The position numbers and the translations under genes are program-made. A stretch of DNA of 64,000 nucleotides from Uranotaenia lowii (lineage: Eukaryota > Arthropoda > Insecta > Diptera > Culicidae), in contig NC_073691.1 of assembly GCF_029784155.1 (NCBI RefSeq), positions 23,357,639-23,421,638 of the forward strand. The letters run 5' to 3'. The notes under the pieces are model-generated. The model had not been told where the DNA came from and ran no database searches. It saw only the letters and a list, made by a program, of their open reading frames with translations. Shown piece after piece: positions 58,250 through 64,000 of the stretch. The first letter of the stretch is position 1. Each line of letters opens with the position of its first letter.

Positions 58250-61200
58250 CAAAAATGACACAAAAATGACACAAAAATGACACAAAAATGACACAAAAGT
58301 AACACAAAAATGACACAAAAATGACACAAAACTGACACAAAAATGACACAAAAATTGACACAAAAATTGACACAAAAATTGACACAAAAATGACACCAAA
58401 ATAACACCAAAATGGCTTCAAAATGACCTTTAAATGAAAAAAATGACACAAAAATGACACAAAAATGACACAAAAATGACACAAAAATGACACAAAAATG
58501 ACACAAAAATGACACAAAAATGACACAAAAATGACATAAAAATTACATAAAAATTACATATAAATGACTTAAAAATTACATATAAATGACTTAAAAATGA
58601 CACAAAAACGACACAAAAATGGCACAAAAATGACACAAAAATGACACAAAATGACACAAAAATGACACAAAAATTACACAAAAATGACACAAAAATGACA
58701 CAAAAATGGCACAAAAATGGCACAAAAATGACATGAAAATGACACAAAAATGACAGAAAAATGACACAAAAATGACACAAAAATGACACAAAAGTAACAC
58801 AAAAATGACACAAAAATGACACAAAAATGACACAAAACTGACACAAAAATGACACAAAAATTGACACAAAAATTGACACAAAAATTGACACAAAAATGAC
58901 ACCAAAATAACACCAAAATGGCTTCAAAATGACACAAAAATGACACAAAAATGACACAAAAATAACACAAAAATGACACAAAAATGACACAAAAATGACA
59001 CAAAAATGACATAAAAATTACATAAAAATTACATATAAATGACTTAAAAATTACATATAAATGACTTAAAAATGACACAAAAACGACACAAAAATGGCAC
59101 AAAAATGACACAAAAATGACACAAAATGACACAAAAATGACACAAAAATTACACAAAAATGACACAAAAATGACACAAAAATGGCACAAAAATGACACAA
59201 AAATGACATGAAAATGACACAAAAATGACAGAAAAATGACACAAAAATGACACAAAAATGACACAAAAGTAACACAAAAATGACACAAAAATGACACAAA
59301 ACTGACACAAAAATGACACAAAAATTGACACAAAAATTGACACAAAAATTGACACAAAAATTGCCACAAAAATGACACCAAAATAACACCAAAATGGCTT
59401 CAAAATGACCTTCAAATGACAAAAATGACACAAAAATGACACAAAAATGACACAAAAATGACACAAAAATGGCACATAAATGACACAAAAATGACACAAA
59501 AATGACACAAAAATGACACAAAAATGACACAAAAATGACACAAAAATGACACAAAAATGACACAAAAATGACACAAAAATGACATAAAAATTACATAAAA
59601 ATTACATATAAATGACTTAAAAATTACATATAAATGACTTAAAAATGACACAAAAACGACACAAAAATGGCACAAAAATGACACAAAAATGACACAAAAT
59701 GACACAAAAATGACACAAAAATGACATAAAAATGGCACAAAAATGACACAAAAATGACACAAAAAGGACACAAAAATGACACAAAAATGGCACAAAAATG
59801 GCACAAAAATTATATAAAATGACACAATAATGACACCAGAAAAGAAACACAAAAATGACAAAAAATGTATAAAAATTACACAAAAATGACCCAAAAATGA
59901 CACAAAAATAACATCAAAATGATACAAAAATGACACAAAAATGACACAAAAATGACACAAAAATACACAACAATGACTCAAAAAATGACATAAAAAAAAC
60001 ATAAAAATGACATAAAAATGACTTAAAAAATACCTTAAAAATGACCTTAAAAATGACACAAAAATGACAAAAAATGTCACAAAAATGTCACAAAAATGAC
60101 ACAAAAATGACAGAAAAATGACACAAAAATGACACAAAAATGACACAAAAATGACACAAAATGACACAAAAATGACACAAAAATGACACAAAAATGACAC
60201 AAAAATGACACAAAAATGACACAAAAATGACACAAAAATGACACAAAAATTACACAAAAATGACACAAAAATGACACAAAAATGGCACAAAAATGACACA
60301 AAAATGACATGAAAATGACACAAAAATGACACAAAAATGACACAAAAATGACACAAAAATGACACAAAAGTAACACAAAAATGACACAAAAATGACACAA
60401 AACTGACACAAAAATGACACAAAAATTGACACAAAAATTGACACAAAAATTGACACAAAAATGACACCAAAATAACACCAAAATGGCTTCAAAATGACCT
60501 TTAAATGAAAAAAATTACACAAAAATGACACAAAAATGACACAAAAATGACACATAAATGACACAAAAATGACACAAAAATGACACAAAAATGACACAAA
60601 AATGACACAAAAATGACACAAAAATGACATAAAAATTACATAAAAATTACATATAAATGACTTAAAAATTACATATAAATGACTTAAAAATGACACAAAA
60701 ACGACACAAAAATGGCACAAAAATGACACAAAAATGACACAAAATGACACAAAAATGACACAAAAATTACACAAAAATGACACAAAAATGACACAAAAAT
60801 GGCACAAAAATGACACAAAAATGACATGAAAATGACACAAAAATGACACAAAAATGACACAAAAATGACACAAAAATGACACAAAAGTAACACAAAAATG
60901 ACACAAAAATGACACAAAACTGACACAAAAATGACACAAAAATTGACACAAAAATTGACACAAAAATTGACACAAAAATTGACACAAAAATGACACCAAA
61001 ATAACACCAAAATGGCTTCAAAATGACCTTTAAATGACAAAAATGACACAAAAATGACACAAAAATGACACAAAAATGACACAAAAATGACACATAAATG
61101 ACACAAAAATGACACAAAAATGACACAAAAATGACACAAAAATGACACAAAAATGACACAAAAATGACACAAAAATGACACAAAAATGACACAAAAATGA

Positions 61201-61852
61201 CACAAAAATGACACAAAAATGACACAAAAATGACATAAAAATTACATAAAAATTACATATAAATGACTTAAAAATTACATATAAATGACTTAAAAATGAC
61301 ACAAAAACGACACAAAAATGGCACAAAAATGACACAAAAATGACACAAAATGACACAAAAATGACACAAAAATGACATAAAAATGGCACAAAAATGACAC
61401 AAAAATGACACAAAAAGGACACAAAAATGACACAAAAATGGCACAAAAATGGCACAAAAATTATATAAAATGACACAATAATGACACCAGAAAAGAAACA
61501 CAAAAATGACAAAAAATGTACAAAAATTACACAAAAATGACCCAAAAATGACACAAAAATAACATCAAAATGATACAAAAATGACACAAAAATGACACAA
61601 AAATGACAGAAGAATACACAACAATGACTCAAAAAATGACATAAAAAAAAACATAAAAATGACATAAAAATGACTTAAAAAATACCTTAAAAATGACCTT
61701 AAAAATGACACAAAAATGACAAAAAATGTCACAAAAATGTCACAAAAATGACACAAAAATGACAGAAAAATGACACAAAAATGACACAAAATGACACAAA
61801 AATGACACAAAAATGACACAAAAATGACACAAAAATGACACAAAAATGACAA
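58250..61852 (+). repeat. 11-bp satellite (GACACAAAAAT)n with higher-order structure
   Basis: About 325 monomers differ from the adjacent 9-bp monomer by a CA insertion. Marker blocks recur in order: CACCAAAATGGCTTC near 58405, 58915, 59390, 60475 and 61010, and ACATATAAATGACTT near 58555, 59030, 59604, 60649 and 61256. A longer segment containing GACACCAGAAAAGAAAC repeats at about 59830 and about 61483 (period about 1.65 kb). Long minus-strand frames with SFLCHFCVIFV-like repeats come from the 33-bp reading period and are not genes. Confidence 0.97.
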
Positions 61853-61927
61853 ATATGGGAAAATGGAAAAATTGACAAAAATTGGTTGAAAAAATGACAA
61901 AAATGTAATTTCATAAAATTAAAAAAA

Positions 61928-63796
61928 AACTAGATCCTAAAAGGTGTTAAATAAGTGTTTACAAGAAAGTTAGAAAGTTTTCTCGCCTCCGGCGGAAATT
62001 AGTCTTACATCACCCTAGGCTTGAGACATTTTATTTATCGACTAGTTTTTAATTATAAATTTAGATTTGAAATTCAATTAACCTTTTGCATTTAAACTCT
62101 AAACTTGACATACAAAAACCCTACATCGCCTTTAGAATGGGTTTTTATTCAGAAATGTTACCTATCAATTTCAGAATTTGAAACCTACCATTTTGAATTC
62201 AGAATTAATTCATCGAATACTAATTTTATACATCAACAAGTTGAAAGCTATGTATCATGACTTACGATGTTCATCAGAATCAGCAAATCTAAATCTAAAG
62301 CCTCGTATCCTTTATTTTATTACTAAAGATTTTCATCTACCGAAAAAATGAGCTGAAATAAAATATTTTTCATCAAATCAATTTCAGTCTCAATTTTGTT
62401 TTGCGTTTCTTGTTCTTCTTAAAGCTCAACAGTACATTGAAAAACGTTTGATAAATTACACAAAGTCACAAATTTAATATCCTTCGAGGTGCAAAGAATT
62501 TAAAAGGTAATTTTGACTAATTTGGGTGCCCTTGAACTACATGTGCAATTTTTCTATAAGCTTTTGTTTTTTGGATAACTTTTGCGAATATTTTGAAATC
62601 ATTTCAGAAATTTATGCGTTGTTTTTGACAAAACTTTAAAACTAAAACGAAAAATTTTAAAATTAAGGTATGAATGAATTATCAGTTTTCCTCAAGACTT
62701 CAAGTCAATTTGAGCTCTACGAAAAAAGTTATAGAGTTTTTCAATTTGTGAAGTTTTTTTTACCGGATGAAAATCCTCAAAATAAAAATGAAGTTTTTAA
62801 CCAAATTGAATTTAATATAACTTTTAAGCAAAAATCTAATTGTTTTGCAAGTTTGAACAATTTTTTTCAATGATTTCCTTTCGTTGTTTAGCTTTATCCA
62901 GTAGTGTCAGAAGTATTTGTATTGTTATCTTTTCAAACTTTCATAAACTGTTAAACATTTGAAATATTATTCCTCAATTGAATTAAAATGGGTATAATAA
63001 AAAAAATAAGAATCTGATTTTTTTCTGTAACTATAAATTTGTTACTTCATCAGATATCAATGATTCATTTCACTTAAAACTGATACATTTCAAAGCTTCT
63101 TCATATCAACAAAACGCAAGGTGATAGACAAAATTCAATCATAGGCGCTAAAATGATGTTCTTTCAAGTTAACAATTAAATTCTTTTTTGTTTTTTTTTT
63201 AAATAATTAGAAATAATTAGTTTTTGAAAAAAATCCTTCTAAAATATTTAAAAACTTATCTTTTTATCTTCATATGTCGTTTTAATTTTCAAATAAATTT
63301 ACCAAATTTGAAAGTTAAACTATTTAAATTAAATGAAATATTTTTCATAAGTTTGTCTTTGTTTTTTTATTCAGAATTTTTGTTTTCTGAAAACATAATC
63401 TTCTGCCATTGAAACTATAATTTAAATAAGAATAACATAGTTTCCACTTTTTGTCCTTTTCAACCCAATATTCCAATTGATTGCGACATAATATTCAGAT
63501 CTTGAAATATTAACATTTAAAACATTCGATTGAAAATTTATAAACGTTTCTCTAATTTTCATTATATTAAATCATGTTTTTTAATCGATAATGATTTTTA
63601 CTGATTTGATTCGAAGTAGCAACTTTAAAGTTAAATTTTGATTAAGATTTTTTTAGTTTTTTTGATAATTCTGTGCAATAAATTGGTTTGGAAATCAATT
63701 TCCATATTTCTTGTATATTTTTGGTTTTTTATTATTTTTGGTTGAATTTGAATTTCGAAAACCCCCCCCCATGGACGGGTCCCTCGCACGGGCCTG
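61928..63796 (-). mobile_element. Long non-autonomous hAT-type repeat, copy 3, truncated
   Basis: In minus orientation it starts with CAGGCCCGTGCGAGGGACCC (ending at 63796 on the plus strand) and a G-tract, as in copy 2. Shared landmarks include GGGCACCCAAATTA (62518-62531), AACCCATTCTAAAGGCGATG (near 62125-62144) and GCCGGAGGCG (near 61985). It stops at AAAAGGTGTT-type sequence near 61930, about 110 bp before the expected 3' tip, and satellite DNA begins there. No transposase. Confidence 0.8.
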
Positions 63797-64000
63797 CTCT
63801 CGATTGTCGATTTTCCTTTCTCGACGTTCGACTGTCGACTTGCAGCTCTTGACTTTCGACTCTCAATACTCAAATTTCGACTGACGACTCTCGACTGTCG
63901 ATTCAACCTTTAACTTTGATTTTTCAATTTTAAACTCTGAAAACTTTGACAATTTTGACAATTTCGACTATTTTGACAATTTTGACAATTTCTACAATTT
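63797..64000. repeat. Low-complexity TCGACT-rich tract and a short 9-bp repeat
   Basis: 63797-63905 is built from TCGACT, TCGATT and TTGACT words with 6-7 bp spacing. From about 63945 to the window end, TTTTGACAA-type 9-bp units recur (GACAATTTTGACAATTTCGA). It may be the edge of a longer tandem array beyond the window. Confidence 0.6.

Noticed and set aside
54299..61914. Very long open frames over the satellites on both strands
   Set aside because: They are produced by the 9-bp and 11-bp periods, overlap in most frames on both strands, and encode only short tripeptide or 11-residue repeats.

Overview
The window looks like a piece of a repeat-rich, AT-rich insect genome. A dipteran is most likely and a mosquito is a reasonable guess, judged from the mix of Penelope-like retroelements, hAT, Tc1/mariner, pogo-like and PIF/Harbinger-like miniature elements, tRNA-like SINE heads, and a heat-shock-type promoter resembling fly hsp genes. 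This is inference: there is no species-diagnostic gene. I found no intact protein-coding gene, no rRNA and no functional tRNA. Almost all open frames are chance frames in AT-rich DNA or artefacts of satellites.

Layout. 1-5.8 kb: AT-rich DNA with two TIR elements (1241-1505; 1853-2071), a GC-richer block with a possible retroelement coding remnant (about 2.45-2.85 kb), and the 3' half of a Penelope-like element on the minus strand (3.4-4.8 kb) with a hammerhead-like motif. 5.8-8.8 kb: first copy of a long non-coding hAT-type repeat family, itself hit by other insertions. 9.4-11.15 kb: less AT-rich unique DNA ending in a good splice-donor match. 12-18 kb: four TIR elements (12043-12604, 13601-14401, 15272-16184, 16855-17882), the last a hAT MITE with an 8-bp target duplication. 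19.9-20.9 kb: a second Penelope-like remnant, as two pieces head to head. 21.75-25.8 kb: two near-identical SINE-like units of about 1 kb, then a 1.86-kb insertion with a 20-bp target duplication that contains an internally deleted mariner. 26.4-28.6 kb: the best copy of the hAT-type family (8-bp TSD). 29.4-32.2 kb: a PIF/Harbinger-like MITE carrying a nested element, then another TIR element. 34.3-35.8 kb: an 8-bp satellite beside a pogo-type MITE. 38.1-40.8 kb: two MITEs, then a TIR-like unit enclosing a broken host-like gene fragment. 41.7-42.0 kb: a 243-bp near-perfect palindrome. 46.3-48.9 kb: a direct repeat pair enclosing a pyrimidine-rich tract, an unusual array of about 17 hairpins, and a cluster of heat-shock elements with a TATA-like box. 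52.9-53.9 kb: unique, less AT-rich DNA. 54.6-61.9 kb: 7.2 kb of satellite, first 9-bp and then 11-bp monomers. 61.9-63.8 kb: a truncated minus-strand copy of the hAT-type family.

The most interesting parts are the hairpin array at 47.39-47.99 kb, where a 14-nt loop sequence is conserved while the flanking stems change in a compensatory way, and the orphan heat-shock-type promoter 0.2 kb downstream, which has no heat-shock protein gene after it. The promoter followed some 6 kb later by long tandem repeats recalls the layout of a heat-shock non-coding RNA locus such as Drosophila hsr-omega. That link is speculative.
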